Source: Mixophyes australis (taxonomy: Eukaryota > Chordata > Amphibia > Anura > Limnodynastidae). From it: DNA of 64,000 nucleotides. The stretch lies in contig JAVHZZ010000006.1 of the NCBI GenBank assembly GCA_036250195.1, forward strand, positions 167,482,424 through 167,546,423, given 5' to 3'. This document shows positions 46,830 through 58,083 of the stretch, in pieces. Under the pieces are notes generated by a model that had not been told where the DNA came from, did not search any database, and worked only from the letters and a program-made list of their open reading frames with translations. Positions within the stretch are counted from its first letter, which is position 1; the number at the start of each line of letters is the position of its first letter. The position numbers were made by a program, and so were the translations under genes.

Positions 46830-49215
46830 TCCCTCCTCTACATCGGAAGGGGGCTGAAAGAAAGCATCTTCTTGAATTCAGCCAGAAGGCATGGAGCACG
46901 GAGATTTCTTGGGAGACTCAAGATCTTTCCTCAGGCCCGTATCCTTTACAATGCACCAGATGTTGTGTCATGCCTTGAAAAGTTTAGGATTTCAAGATTC
47001 ACTCAACCTCAAATTCTTCCCCAAAGATTGTTTGAATAGGGAAAGGGCCGGAAGATTCTCTAAAAATTTCATTAACAACCAATAGTTTTAACAAGGATAT
47101 GTGAAATGTGTTATAAATCTTAAGGGATGGAGGTAACTGTAACGTGTAAAATACTGCGTTGATAACCTGGGAGATACAGAAAGGGCCAATGAAGCGAGGA
47201 GCTAATCTCAAATAAGGAACTTGAAACGCCTGGCTGCGCGTAGACAGCCATGTCCTATCTCCAACTTGTAGCAGAGGTTGGTTCGTTCGTCGATGATCAG
47301 CGGTGATCTTGTATCAAGAAGAGGTTTTAGTGAGGTTAGCCCGGATCTGGGTCTAGATCTAGGAAAAGTTACAAATCATAGCTGCAGGCATGGTAGACAC
47401 AGAAGGCTTGGACAAGGTGGGTAAGTTGGGATGTCTCCCAACGACTGTAAAAAAAGGCAAAGTTCCGGTGGATTCATGCTGATGAATACTATGAAAAAAC
47501 TCTGCCCAGGGAAAGTTGTCGCACCAGGTGGATTGGGGTTCAGACACAGAGCAATGAAGAAATTATTCCAAATCCTGGTTCACATGCTCGGTCTGCACAT
47601 TGGTCTGGGGTGGTATCCACAAGAAAATCTCAACTCGATCCCCAGATCTTTACAAAAGCACCTCCAAAATTTGGAGACAAATTGAACACCTCTGTTAGAA
47701 TGATATCATGTGTACAGCCATGGAGACAGAAGATATTCTTGATAAATAACTGAGCGAGTTTGGAGGCAATCCCTTGAGTGGACCAAAGTGAACTATCTTG
47801 CAAAAAGCGATCAACCACGACACAGATGGTATTATATCTGGTGGCTGACCGGTAGCTCAGTAATAAAATCCAAGGTGATACTGTCCCAGGGAGCAACAGG
47901 AAGAGGATGAAGTTACCCAGCAAGAACCTGCCTTGGAATCTTGTGCCGACCACAAACATTACAAGCCTGGATATACTTCCGGTCATTAGATCCAAGGGAA
48001 AGCTACCAGTTGTATCGGGACAACAAGGCTAAGGGTTTCTTAGTACCTGTGTGTCTGGCAAATGTGGAATCGTGGGCCTATCTCAGCACTTTAGGGTGGA
48101 GATATGGGTCAACAACGGAATGGCCAACCGGTGGATTTTTGATAGAAGACCGGGTAAGAGCCACGACAGTGATAGTATTCAGGATAAGTTTGGCCTCGGG
48201 TAAGGAGGTGGAATCAGAATCCTCAAAAGACCTGGACAGTGCGTCGGCTCTGAAATTTTTGGTGCATGGACGGTAGGTGAGATTCAGCTGAAAACATGAG
48301 AAGATTAGAGACCTACAGGCTTGGCGGGGGTTGTGACACTACAGTTTGTAAATAAGTGAGGTTCTTGAGGTCTGTAATGACCATGATGGGGTGTATAACT
48401 ACCTCCAGAAAATGGCGCCATTCTTCTAGAGCCACTTTGATCGCCAGGAGCTCCTTATCTCCAATGTCGTAATTTCTTTCGCAGGGAGAGAATTTCTTAG
48501 ACAAGAATCCACATAGTAGAAATGATTCCAAAGAGACAGTACAGCCCCAATGCCAACCGAAGAGGCATCGACCATCAGGAAGAAGAGTTGGTGTTGGTTA
48601 GGTTGTCTAAGCAATGGAGCAGCAGAGAAAGCCTTTTTCAGGGTGTTAAATGCAGCAAAGGCAGCTGGAGGCCAGGTCTTCGCTTGTTCTCCCAAGCGGG
48701 TGAGAGAGGTGATGGGAGCTATAAAAATGGAAAAGTTTTTAATAAATTGGCTATAATAGTTAGTGAAGCCAATGAAACGTTGGGTAGCCTTCAATCCGGA
48801 GGGTTGTGGCCAGTTGAGGATTGCTTCTACCTCCTTACGGTCCATCTGAGGATTGGAACCGGAAATAAGATATCCGAGGAATTGTACCTTGGGAACCTCG
48901 AAGAGATATTTTTATAGTTTGCAAAAAAGGTGATTTTTTACCAATGGAGGGAGGACCTCTTTAACATGATCTTGATGGGAAGAGATGTCTTGCGAAAAAA
49001 TAATGATATCGTCAAGATAAACCACTATGAAGCAGTTAAGCAAATCTCTGAAGAACTCCTGAAAGACCGCTGGGGCATTGCACAGCTTGAAGGGCATAAC
49101 CAGATATTCATAGTGCCCGTCCTGAGTATTGAAAGCAGTCTTCAATTTGTTTCCATGGCTGATGCGGATCAGATTGTAAGCTCCTCTAGGATCCAGCAGA
49201 ACACTGGAGTAGAAG
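46830..49215 (-). pseudogene. gypsy pol pseudogene (RT-RNaseH-INT-chromodomain)
   Basis: Visible motifs in order: [12 protein letters not shown], then the RT active site YLDD (49008-49019), an in-frame TAA at 48912-48914 after FCKL, the RT thumb (FIGFTNYYSQFI), a frameshift near 48530, RNase H ([22 protein letters not shown]), an integrase zinc finger ending ACNVC (about 47950), integrase core pieces (NTICVVVDRF; LFIKNIFCLHG), the integrase C-terminus (APRFIGPFCISQVIN; NTFHISLLK) and a chromodomain (KGYGPEERS, then a stop in place of the usual tryptophan). The lesions show it is inactive. The chromodomain places it among chromoviruses. Confidence 0.85.
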
Positions 49216-49478
49216 ATTAACCTGATAGGTTTAAACAAAGGCAGCCTGCGCCTGATTAGGTCCCCTTTGGCAGTCAGTGTTATTACTGACTGCCGACAGC
49301 TGATCGGAGCTTCCCTGTCACCTAGAAATAGGGATGCGTGTTGTGCGCATGCACACAGAAGATCTAAGCTGCTCAGAGGAAGCTGCATCTCGTTGCCAGG
49401 CAGCAAGACACTCCCGGGCGGAAGAGACAGGCGGCCGTCCCTGAGTCGGGGAAAACACTGCGGGGACGGCGCATGACA
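49205..49478 (-). repeat. 5' LTR fragment fused to RT
   Basis: It starts TGTCATGCGCCGTC on the minus strand and runs without a gag or protease region into RT near 49205. The junction implies a deletion of the leader, gag, protease and the RT fingers. The exact fusion base is not clear. Confidence 0.5.
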
Positions 49479-49660
49479 GAGGTGGTAATCATTTGGCATT
49501 AGAAAAAAGCTGAATGATATTTACAATTTATAATCAATTATGTCTGTATTATTTTTATGTGTGGTTACATACCACTATTGCATTCATGGTAGAGGTATAT
49601 AACATATACATTCTTAATTGTTTGAAATGTTTTAATGGCTGTCTTTTAAGTCATAATCAA

Positions 49661-49796
49661 TGATTGAGGTGGGGGTGTATAGGGTGGTATGTCATACCAC
49701 CTCTTTTCCCACTGCCTTCATTGTGAAAGTATCAAATTCATTCCACCACTTCTAAGCTTCCATACCGTCACTTCTAAATTTCCACTTTGACTACTG
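49661..49796. mobile_element. CAGTGGT-family MITE, copy 3
   Basis: TGATTGAGGTGGGGGTGTAT at the left and CCACTTTGACTACTG at the right match copy 2. GGTATGTCATACC forms a small internal palindrome. The duplication is unclear. Confidence 0.55.
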
Positions 49797-50794
49797 GTCA
49801 AAATAATATTACCAATGTATTCACGCAAGTGGGCTGCCAGTTGGCTGTTCCACATGGCCTGGGTCACAGGGATATAGGTAATAAACCGGCAATAGGTAAC
49901 AGTAAAATATAGTTTTACATTGCATTTGTTTCTATTGTTAAATGACTACATGAGTATCTAGTTATAAGTCAAATAATCATAGGAAACCAATAATGATTAA
50001 ATGTATAGGGTGAATTATACACGTGTTTTTCTGATAGAAGATATAGCGGGCAGCTGGCTTTCAGTACTTTCATAATTGACAGATTTGTTTTATTTTGTTT
50101 TATGATGCTAATTGGGGCTGAACAAAGATTTTTTTTTTCATAGTAACATCAAAAATCGAGTGACTGACATTGCTCAAATCGACTCTTTACAGTTACTATA
50201 AAAATTACCATAACAGGTCAATTTTTAAGAAATGATTCTTTGCATTCTATGCACTAACTACACAGACATCGCTATTAAATGGCACTTTAGTGCTGACTAG
50301 TATAAATTAACCCTGTCGCTCATAATGGAAGCGTCGTGGTCAGCTTTTCCTATGCTTTAATCTCTGCCCGATGAAGAATCTATATGCTTGCGTATAATTA
50401 TCACGGTCTTTGTTTGGCCCAGGGCTACCTTAATTTCCCAAAGCAATGTACAAAGTCCATATGTTTGCATTTTACTACAATAAATGGTTACCCACTTGAT
50501 CTATTGCTGACTTGGTATTTCTTCCAGCAATTTATAACCAGGAGAGGTAACCAAGGCAACTTCATGGCAAGAGGACTGCCTAAAGTACCCAAAGCTTTCT
50601 ATACTACAACAACTGTAAGTGCATATATAAATAACATCCTTTCTCAATATTATGAATGCACTTGATCTGTTGCTGGTCCATTGATGTTTCCTTTAGTGCT
50701 CTTCCCTCATTTTAGACATATGCAGTGGAACCAAGCAAACAAGGACTTGTTTGGAAGGTTGGTGTCCATTTGTGCTCTCTGATTTTTTTTCTGG
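49797..50794. other. unassigned DNA
   Basis: No gene is recognised. If the copia-like element extended this way, its sequence has decayed beyond recognition. Confidence 0.45.
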
Positions 50795-51720
50795 GCTTGC
50801 TGTTACCATTGGCTTGAACAAATCCCTATGGATCAACTGTAATGGATGATTTACGCTGCTCAGACTAGGTAGCTTTTTTAATACAGCAGATGCATTTCAT
50901 AAGTGTATTGCATGGTGATACACCTAAATCAGAAGTCATTATTTTTGTTCAGCAGTTTATTTTAGTGATACTTTCCACATCTGGAAGGAAAACGTTTGCA
51001 TTTGTATTTTAGGCTAAATGAATATTGCTGGTCATGTGACTTGTGATATACTAACACACCAATTCGATCAGCAACTTTTTTTTTTTTTAGTAAGTTCACA
51101 ATACACAATTACAGGGTATCTACTGCTCGGGATTTTACTTGCAACAGCCTCTACTGATCCTTTTGCTTTGACTGCTGTTCCTTGAGTTTCTAAATGGAGC
51201 AGTGTTTCTATAAATGATCTAGTCTTTTACAGTGAAAACATCGTCTGCACTCTGCTTTTACTCAAAAATGTATTTAGCTGTTTCTGCTTTTCTGCTCTGG
51301 GTTCCACCTGTGATTATATTATCAGTGATTTGCCTTTGACAAACTCCAAAATGAGTTTTGATTATGGCCTACCTTCAGCGGCAAGAATTAAAGCTCCATG
51401 CTCTGAAGTTTCTAGAATTGTGTTTATATGCTTTTGCTGTGTCATGCTATATGATTATACAGTGTATGCTGGTACAGTTTACAATTTAAATTTAATTTAT
51501 CATGCAATGTCTGCAGCACTTCCCACATACCTTTCGCTGTGGTTCTTTTTCGGAATCAGTTGATCATTATTCACTTGTAAGCTGATTGCTACTTTAGCTT
51601 GCAATTTCTTTTATGGAGCTCCTCAGGATTACTTTGTGGTCTATCTCTGCTGAGTACTTCCCACAGGTCATCTCTACATAGAAGCATTTCCACTTTGAAC
51701 TACCATGGCTATTAAAGGCT
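50795..51720 (-). pseudogene. Ty1/copia-like gag and integrase remnant
   Basis: Minus-strand reading with several frame changes gives a gag of the copia (UBN2) type: FNSHGSSKWKCFYVEM (near 51712), AISLQVNNDQLIPKKN (near 51580), AKGMWEVLQTLHDKLN (near 51525), SMTQQKHINTILE, and LILEFVKGK (51330-51356). A CCHC zinc knuckle CFHCKRLDHL*KHC follows at 51240-51199 with a stop inside. About 350 bp further on, HPLQLIHRDLFKPM (50848-50807) resembles the start of the copia integrase core. The protease and most of pol are missing. Order, spacing and strand are consistent over several motifs, which makes chance unlikely. Confidence 0.65.
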
Positions 51721-52124
51721 GTTGTTATGTTTGCTATGTATTATTTAAACTTAGGATAACTATACCAGCATGAAACAAAAGCAACAAGGACCATAACACA
51801 ACCAGTAGAAAACAGCGGGTCACAGGTAACCCATGAACTTCCACTGCCCAACAATTTTCACTCCATGCAATAATCAGATATATGGATATATGTATCTATT
51901 AACACTTTAGGTGCTGCGTAATAACCTCTGCCATTAATAGCTCCAACAAGAGGCTCTGTACTGTAATGCTGACAGCTTTTTCATAAGAAGATGGGTAGGA
52001 TGAGTGAAATGACCGTGCAGAGGAGCTATGATGGACAGGAGTGGGAGGTAAGGATCCAATAAGACATAGGAAATAAAATGAGCCAGCTACCCACTAGGGC
52101 AGGACCTGCGAAGGCTACAGGGAA
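51721..52124. other. unassigned DNA
   Basis: No gene or bounded repeat is seen. Confidence 0.5.
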
Positions 52125-52635
52125 ATATTTATTTCATTTTTAAAATCTATTTTTATAGCTAATATATACATTTATTTTCCACTGGGCATCTGGAGAAAGA
52201 GCTCTTAATAATATATATGGCACATAGTGTTAGTATTCAGCATGGGTCTAACAAATAATTATTCTCCTGACAAATTAAAGTAGTATAATGATTTTTTTTG
52301 TGGAACCAAAAATAAATAACTTTTTCATTTTAAGGCTGATTAAATTGTGCTAAATCAGTGTCACTGATGTATTAATTTATTTCTTTCCCAGTTCCCTAGC
52401 AATGTCTCTTTCAATTTTATATGCTACATATTCTAAGTCTAGAAATTCTTGAAAATAAAACCAGTGACATATCTTTCACTAGAGCCCCGTCCAGACTGCC
52501 TCTCTCTCTTGCCTTATAAGACATATAAGCCTATATATTCTTTTCAAGATCCATCCACAGCAGTTTAGCAAAATAATAATAATATACTGGTGAGTGACCG
52601 GCTGATAAAATGTATACATAAATACATTTATAAAA
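52125..52635. repeat. duplicated block B, copy 1
   Basis: It matches 54385-55315 through GAGCTCTTAATAATA, TTAGTATTCAGCATG, ATTATTCTCCTGA, AAGGCTGATTAAATTGT and TTGGTGAGTGAC-type blocks. It lacks the 54475-54885 array present in copy 2. Confidence 0.7.
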
Positions 52636-52699
52636 ATAGAGGGGAAAATGAGCAGAGCAAAGTATAGAGAAATCCAGTAGGAAAACCTGCTACAGTCCA

Positions 52700-53752
52700 C
52701 ATGGGCGCTTCGACTTGGAAGAAGATTTATCGCCCAACAATGACCCAAAGCATAAAGTAAAAGTGAGTGGCTTACCACCAAAAATATTAATGTCATGAAG
52801 TGACCTAGTCAGAGCCCATATCTCAAACCAATTGAGCAGCCGTTGCACTATTTATAAATTGCTTTGCACCAAAGATCACCATCCATCCAGATGGAGATTG
52901 AGCAATTTAGCCAAGAAGAAATGGGCTAGAATTTCAGTGTCTAGTTATGAAAAACTGATGGGCGCTTACCCAAATAGACTCTGAGCTATAATTGCTGCTG
53001 AATGTGGTTCTACCAAGTACTCGGGGGGGGGGGGGGGGGGGTTAAATACTAATGAAATTACTGTTATCAGCTTATTTGTTCAGAATTTATTGCCACAAAT
53101 GGTTGGATTTAATATTTCTTGGCACATTATAGAGTACTTTGTGTTAATTAGTGGGGATAAATTTCAAATCACTCCGTCAAGGTTCCATGTTGTAACACTG
53201 CATAATGTAAAAAAGTCCAAGGGGTATATTTACTAAACTGCGGTTTTGAAAAAGTGAAAATGTTGCCTATAGCAACCAATCAGATTCTAGTTATCATTTA
53301 TTTAGTACATTCTACAAAATGACAGCTAGAATCCGATTGGTTGCTATAGGAAACATCTACACTTTTACCAACCCCCAGTTTAGTCAATATACCAACAAGT
53401 CCTTGCAAACTGTAGCTTAGTATTGGGAAGTCAGTGTAAATCAGTACACCCTTACTAGATATATAGTACCTGCCCTTTATTCCTTAAGAGCAATTTATAT
53501 GTATATTGAAGCATCTATGGGTGAAAATAATATTTCTTTTTTATTAGGAACTTACCAGAGTCAGTTTGGAAATGGAAATGGAATCCAAGAGGGCTATCGT
53601 GTACATAATTAATTTGAACAAATGGTTGGGTAAAAAATTTTTGGCCACATTATCGAGTAATTTGTTTTAATTATTGGGAATACATTTCAAATAAATCAGA
53701 ACAAAATGTGGAAAAGTCCAAGTGGGCTGAATTCCTTTTATAGTCACTGTAA
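52700..53752 (+). mobile_element. Tc1/mariner-like 3' part with transposase trace
   Basis: Plus-strand codons from about 52727 read FIAQQ*PKA, then EWLTTKNINVMK*PSQSPYLKPIEQ (52776-52850), matching the second-aspartate and PIE regions of Tc1-type transposases, with several stops. The right end GGGCTGAATTCCTTTTATAGTCACTGTA (to 53752) is a Tc1-type terminus. Block 53090-53220 recurs at 53610-53725. A palindromic MITE sits at 53221 and a G19 run at 53023-53041. The left end was not found. Confidence 0.6.
53221..53393. mobile_element. palindromic MITE, copy 5
   Basis: GGGGTATATTTACTAAACTG at the left and the complement of GGTATATTGACTAAACTGG at the right. Both CCAAT cores are present (CCAATCAG; CCGATTGG). 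CAA precedes it and recurs just after the right end, but the exact boundary is ambiguous. Confidence 0.75.
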
Positions 53753-53989
53753 ATACATTATGGGCCTGATGCATAGTTGGATGTCCGCCTGTTTGTGTAG
53801 CATAAATTCCACAAATTTGCATACCCACAAAACAAGCCTCTTGCGTATGCAGATTTGCTCGCATTTGACACTCGTTTATGCGAGAAGGAGAGCTATACCT
53901 GCTGTATTCGAGGTGTTTTTTTTTATTTTAAATATTTTTTATTCCAACTAAATAGCGAATGTGTATTTCCCTAGCAAAACAAACGTTTA

Positions 53990-54365
53990 AAAAGTACATA
54001 AATGTATACATTAAAATCTCCTATCACACAAGTTCATCTGTTTAGTTACTATAGAAAGTGGAAGTCACTGAATGAAAAAAAATCACATTGAAGAAAGTTC
54101 TTAAATGAATGATATGAAGTCATGTGCGTGAGAATTTGCTTATTCAGTTTCTGCATCAAGAGTTTTGGTATTGTCTCTTTCACAATAAGGCTCATTTTAA
54201 GAATGTGCATAAATACACCCTCACATTGCAAACACTGCTTTGTAAAGTCATGTGCCTATTTTTACGTAAATGCACCTAATTTTACAGGCAGCAAAAAATC
54301 TGCACTAATGATGGTGGTGTCTATGGGGTTGGAGAAGGCTGCATCTTCTCATGGAAAAAGCTAGA
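53990..54365. repeat. duplicated block A, copy 1
   Basis: It shares CTCCTATCACACAAGTTCA, GGTTACTATAGAAAGTG-like, TTGCTTATTCAGTT and TCATGTGCCTATTTTTA with 55316-55735. Confidence 0.75.
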
Positions 54366-54384
54366 TGGATGACGTGCTCTTTTC

Positions 54385-55315
54385 ATGAATAAATGTTTAG
54401 ACATATTTATTTCATTTTTCATATAAATATATTTTTAAAACTAATATATCTATTTATTTTTCACATTAGTGGATCTCAAAGCCCTTCCCTTTCAGCCAGC
54501 CGGACATTAAATGAGTAGCTTTTTTTGTTTAGTAAACATGCCTCCTTCCATTCAATCAGCCCCACAATTTGATTGATAGCGTTCATATTTAATAAATATG
54601 CTTATTTCTCCCCTATACAGTCTTGACATTAAATTAATAACACCCATGTTTAATAATTAGCCCTTCTTCCCCCTACCCAGCCCAACATTAAATTAATAGT
54701 GCTTACATTTAATAACTAAGCCTTCTTTCTCAAAACCTGCCCCAACATTAAATAGCATTCCAATTTATTATGTAGATCTATTTTTCCCCACCATTCCTGA
54801 CAGTAAATTAATTTTATAAATTGTGGCAATAACGGATTTTTTTGTCACAGCAATAATTGTCGATAAAAAAATGACTTATTGCCACTAAGGAGCTCTTAAT
54901 AATAAATAGGCCATATATTTTTAGTATTCAGCATGTGGCAAACAAAAAATTATTCTCCTGATGAATTTAAATAGAAGAATTTTTTGTGGAATCAAAAAAT
55001 AAATAACCTTTTAATGTTAAGGCTGATTAAATTGTCCTAAATCAGTCTCACTGATATATTGATTTATTTGTTTGCCTGCACTTTAGCAATGTCCCTTTCA
55101 ATTTAATGTGCTATATATTAAACCTTGTAAATTTCTTCTTGGATTGCAGTAAAATTAGTTGTTCCCCGTAAACCAGTGTTATATATCTTCCACTTGAACC
55201 CAGTCCTGTCTGTCTCTCTTGTGATTTATGATAAATCTATATTTCTCTATTTTTTGTCAAGATCTAATTACAGCAGATAATATGTTGGTGAGTGACGGGT
55301 ACAAAGCCGAGAAAC
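54385..55315. repeat. duplicated block B, copy 2, with insertion
   Basis: It is collinear with 52125-52635 except for about 410 bp (54475-54885) holding the 60-bp array. Together with the flanking A blocks it forms a B-A-B-A order. Confidence 0.7.
54475..54885. repeat. ~60-bp tandem array shared with element E
   Basis: CAACATTAAATTAATAG...TTTAATAA(T/C)TA(G/A)(G/C)CC units recur about five times, at roughly 54530, 54590, 54650, 54710 and 54768. The same unit forms 11770-12075. Confidence 0.65.
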
Positions 55316-55735
55316 TTCTACATAAATATATACATTATATCTCCTATCACACAAGTTCACCTGCTTGGTTACTATAGAAAGTGAAATCCACTGAATGACA
55401 AAAATGACATTGAAGAATTTCCTTAAATGATTTAATATGAGAACAGTCATGATTGAGATTTTGCTTATTCAGTTCCTGCATCAATAGTTTTGTGTTTTGA
55501 TTCTTTTTCGATGAGGTTCATTTATGAATATGCAAAAATTTCACCCTCAGAGTACAAATACTGTTTTGTATTATCATGTGCCTATTTTTAGGCATCCATT
55601 TATGCAGGCAACCGATACATCTGCGCGTAAAGATGGCGATGATTGTAGGGTTGGGAAAGGTTGTATCTTCTGGGGGAAGAATCTGGGCAAATGAGGACAT
55701 TGCTACATGTGGGCTAGATGCACTTATGCACCTCA
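55316..55735. repeat. duplicated block A, copy 2
   Basis: It is homologous to 53990-54365, offset by about 1.32 kb. Frames over GTTGGGAAAGG...TCTTC occur in both copies but are not conserved as protein. Confidence 0.75.
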
Positions 55736-56060
55736 TATTGAGCCTGCACTCAACATTTAGATTTTGCTTTACAAGATGAAATACTGTGTGTAAAGCAGCA
55801 ATCCCATGGCAAAATTAGGTGTATTTTTTAACATATATAATTGTGGCAGGCTATAAGAAGCTTCTTAATTCCCATTGTTCCTTGGTTTGTTTTCAAGGAT
55901 ACTTTTAATGATTTATAATTCTGAAGGATCTGCACAGTGCCATGTGACTACCATGGGAGCCACAGTCACATGGCACATGATGTAGTGGCCAGGGAGGCTT
56001 TGGAGCACCCTTCTGAGCTCTTTCTGCATTGCGAAATCCTTCCCCTCTTCCTTCACATGA
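55736..56060. other. unassigned DNA
   Basis: No gene or bounded repeat is seen. Confidence 0.5.
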
Positions 56061-56228
56061 GAGGCTAAAGTGCGGGTTTGAAAAAGTGGAGATGTTGCCT
56101 ATAGCAACCAATCAGATTCTAGCTTTCATTTATTTTGTGCATTCTACAAAATGACAACTAGAATCTGATTGGTTGCTATAGGCAACATCTCCACTTTTTC
56201 AAACCCACAGTTTAGTAAATATACCTCC
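56061..56228. mobile_element. palindromic MITE, copy 6
   Basis: The left terminus is eroded (GAGGCTAAAGTGCGGG), while the right end AAACCCACAGTTTAGTAAATATACC is intact. Both CCAAT boxes are perfect. Confidence 0.75.
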
Positions 56229-57290
56229 TAGTCTATGGGGTGTATTTACCAAAGGGAGAAAAGTGGAGTTTTTGGCAGATTTAGGGCTTCTCCCTATCTA
56301 ACAAAGTCTTCTGGCCAGTGAAGACTATCACCAGATAGTGCCGATGCCTCCGGCGAAGCTTCCCCAAAGCATGGGGAAATCTATTTAACAAGGACAGTGG
56401 CTCCCCACCAGAAAAAATGCTTGATTTAAATAAAGCATTTTTTTTTTAGTTAAATTAATTATTATTTATATTTCTATTTTTCCCTTTTTTTAAACTTTAT
56501 TATTTTTTATTTTGGTGAAAGTGAAACTGGAAGCCCAGCAAACATTACTAAATAGCCAACTGTTTGGAAGCCATACTTGTCTGCTCTCTAAAGAGATTTT
56601 AAAAAGGAGAAAATTATAAGAATGCTACGAAAAATGATGCATGCTTGAAAGGTACTTAACTTGCTACTTAAAGAAGATAAACCGTCTATGTAGGATTATT
56701 AGTTTAGATTGGTTGAAAAGGTTGAAATTGATGGACCTGTGTCTTTTTTCAACCTTACTATGTAATTATATGAGAGTGCACATTTAGGGATGATGTGCAA
56801 GGTTCAGTGGTGTTGGTAATCATGAGCTGCCCTATATTTTTCAATAGGATATTTCTGTTCCTTACAGGTGCATATGATACAAGTTAGCACATTTATATGA
56901 ACCGAACAAATTGAGCACAGCTTAGATCCGCATTCACATTCATAGGAAAATTATATATATACTAATCAATATAAGGAGCTGAATGGAAAACATACTATAA
57001 GCACCGCACACTTACATTTTAAGAAACATTTAATTATACTATATAAACAATAAATATTTATGTTATCAGAAAACTATAAGCAGATCCAACATGAGGCTGA
57101 GTATATTACTACTACTGAATTATCCATTGAAATGATGGATTGAATCACACTGTTATAAACTCAATAGAGTTTTGAGCAATATATATAGGATATTTAGAAA
57201 AGTCCTCTTACTGCAAAACAGCACTGTGTTCCATGTGCCTTCCATACAACATTGTTTCCAACTTGATTAAGATGCAACACAGGATACAGC
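56229..57290. other. unassigned DNA with a LINE-like tail motif
   Basis: GGTTGAAATTGATGGACC...TTTTTTCAACCTTACTATG (56719-56762) resembles a 3' tail found widely in amphibian repeats by recall, with GGTTGAA and TTCAACC able to pair. No gene is recognised. Confidence 0.4.
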
Positions 57291-57295
57291 TCCAT

Positions 57296-57321
57296 ACATA
57301 CAGTGTGTGTATGTGTGTGTG

Positions 57322-57362
<41 letters not shown>
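57296..57362. repeat. TG/AT microsatellite
   Basis: Alternating TG with TATG interruptions runs into a pure AT run. The short frame on the minus strand is an artefact of it. Confidence 0.9.
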
Positions 57363-57366
<4 letters not shown>

Positions 57367-58016
57367 AAAGACAGTTGTCAGCGCTTATCCTTAACACTGC
57401 ATATCTGTGTGCAGCTAGCAAAATGAAAACATGGGGTATTAGTTCATATTTTGATCAAAACATTTAAACCTGCATCCCAGCGTCAAGAGCCCCTCATTAA
57501 ATGCAGGTCCTACAATGACCTGTATGCTTTAAACACCATTAAATTGCAGTTTGAATCAGATGCACTACCCTCCCAGATATAGAGGTTTACATCTAGCAAG
57601 GGCTGGTTTGTGAGCCACAGCCAAATCCACTATTTGTGTACCAACCCCGGATAGTCCTAAACCACGCCTCTGTATGAACCCTTTTGGCTTATTGCTTGAT
57701 TGTGTACCAGACCCGACCGCCGTTGACCATCTTTATCCGGAATTAACGGTCACTTTTCCTCGCACCCCATAGAAGTGCAAGCAAAAGTAAGCTTAACCTT
57801 TTACAGTATTATCGGTAAAAATGTGCGGCCGCAATGTTTTTAGAAACATCACAGCCAATTGAATCTGCCCCATAAAGTCCCATCAGAATGCACAGAAAAA
57901 AAAGAATTAAATACATTAACACCTGTTAATAATATAATCAGTAATGAATATATTTTTTTTAAAAAAAGTTGCTGTTTCTTTCAATTTTTTTTAATATGAA
58001 ATACATTTATCAGGAT
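57363..58016. other. unassigned DNA
   Basis: No gene or bounded repeat is seen. Confidence 0.5.
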
Positions 58017-58083
58017 GTTATTAGTAGAGATGGGCGGGTCCGGTTCTCTGAGAACCGAACCCACCCGAACTTTGGGTATCCGA

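Larger units (their letters stand above)
46606..49478 (-). mobile_element. Ty3/gypsy chromodomain retroelement remnant
   Basis: Minus-strand order: LTR piece (49478 down to about 49205), reverse transcriptase from the LDPRGAYN motif, RNase H, integrase with zinc-binding and core domains, integrase C-terminus, chromodomain, purine-rich tract and LTR (46820-46606). Gag, protease and the first part of RT are missing. The two LTR pieces share about 85 bp from their TGTCA start and then diverge, so they are mosaic or not a true pair. No target duplication was found. Confidence 0.8.

Noticed and set aside
48522..48917. 131-residue plus-strand protein
   Set aside because: It is the antisense shadow of the gypsy RT/RNase H region, whose motifs read clearly on the minus strand.
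49264..49478. Full-length 215-bp 5' LTR equal to 46606-46820
   Set aside because: Only about 85 bp align; no matching left terminus is found at the expected place.
58041..58058. Steroid-receptor-like palindrome GGTTCTC-T-GAGAACC
   Set aside because: The spacing and half-site do not match the AGAACA-N3-TGTTCT element, and the sequence is explained as part of the conserved hAT terminal region.
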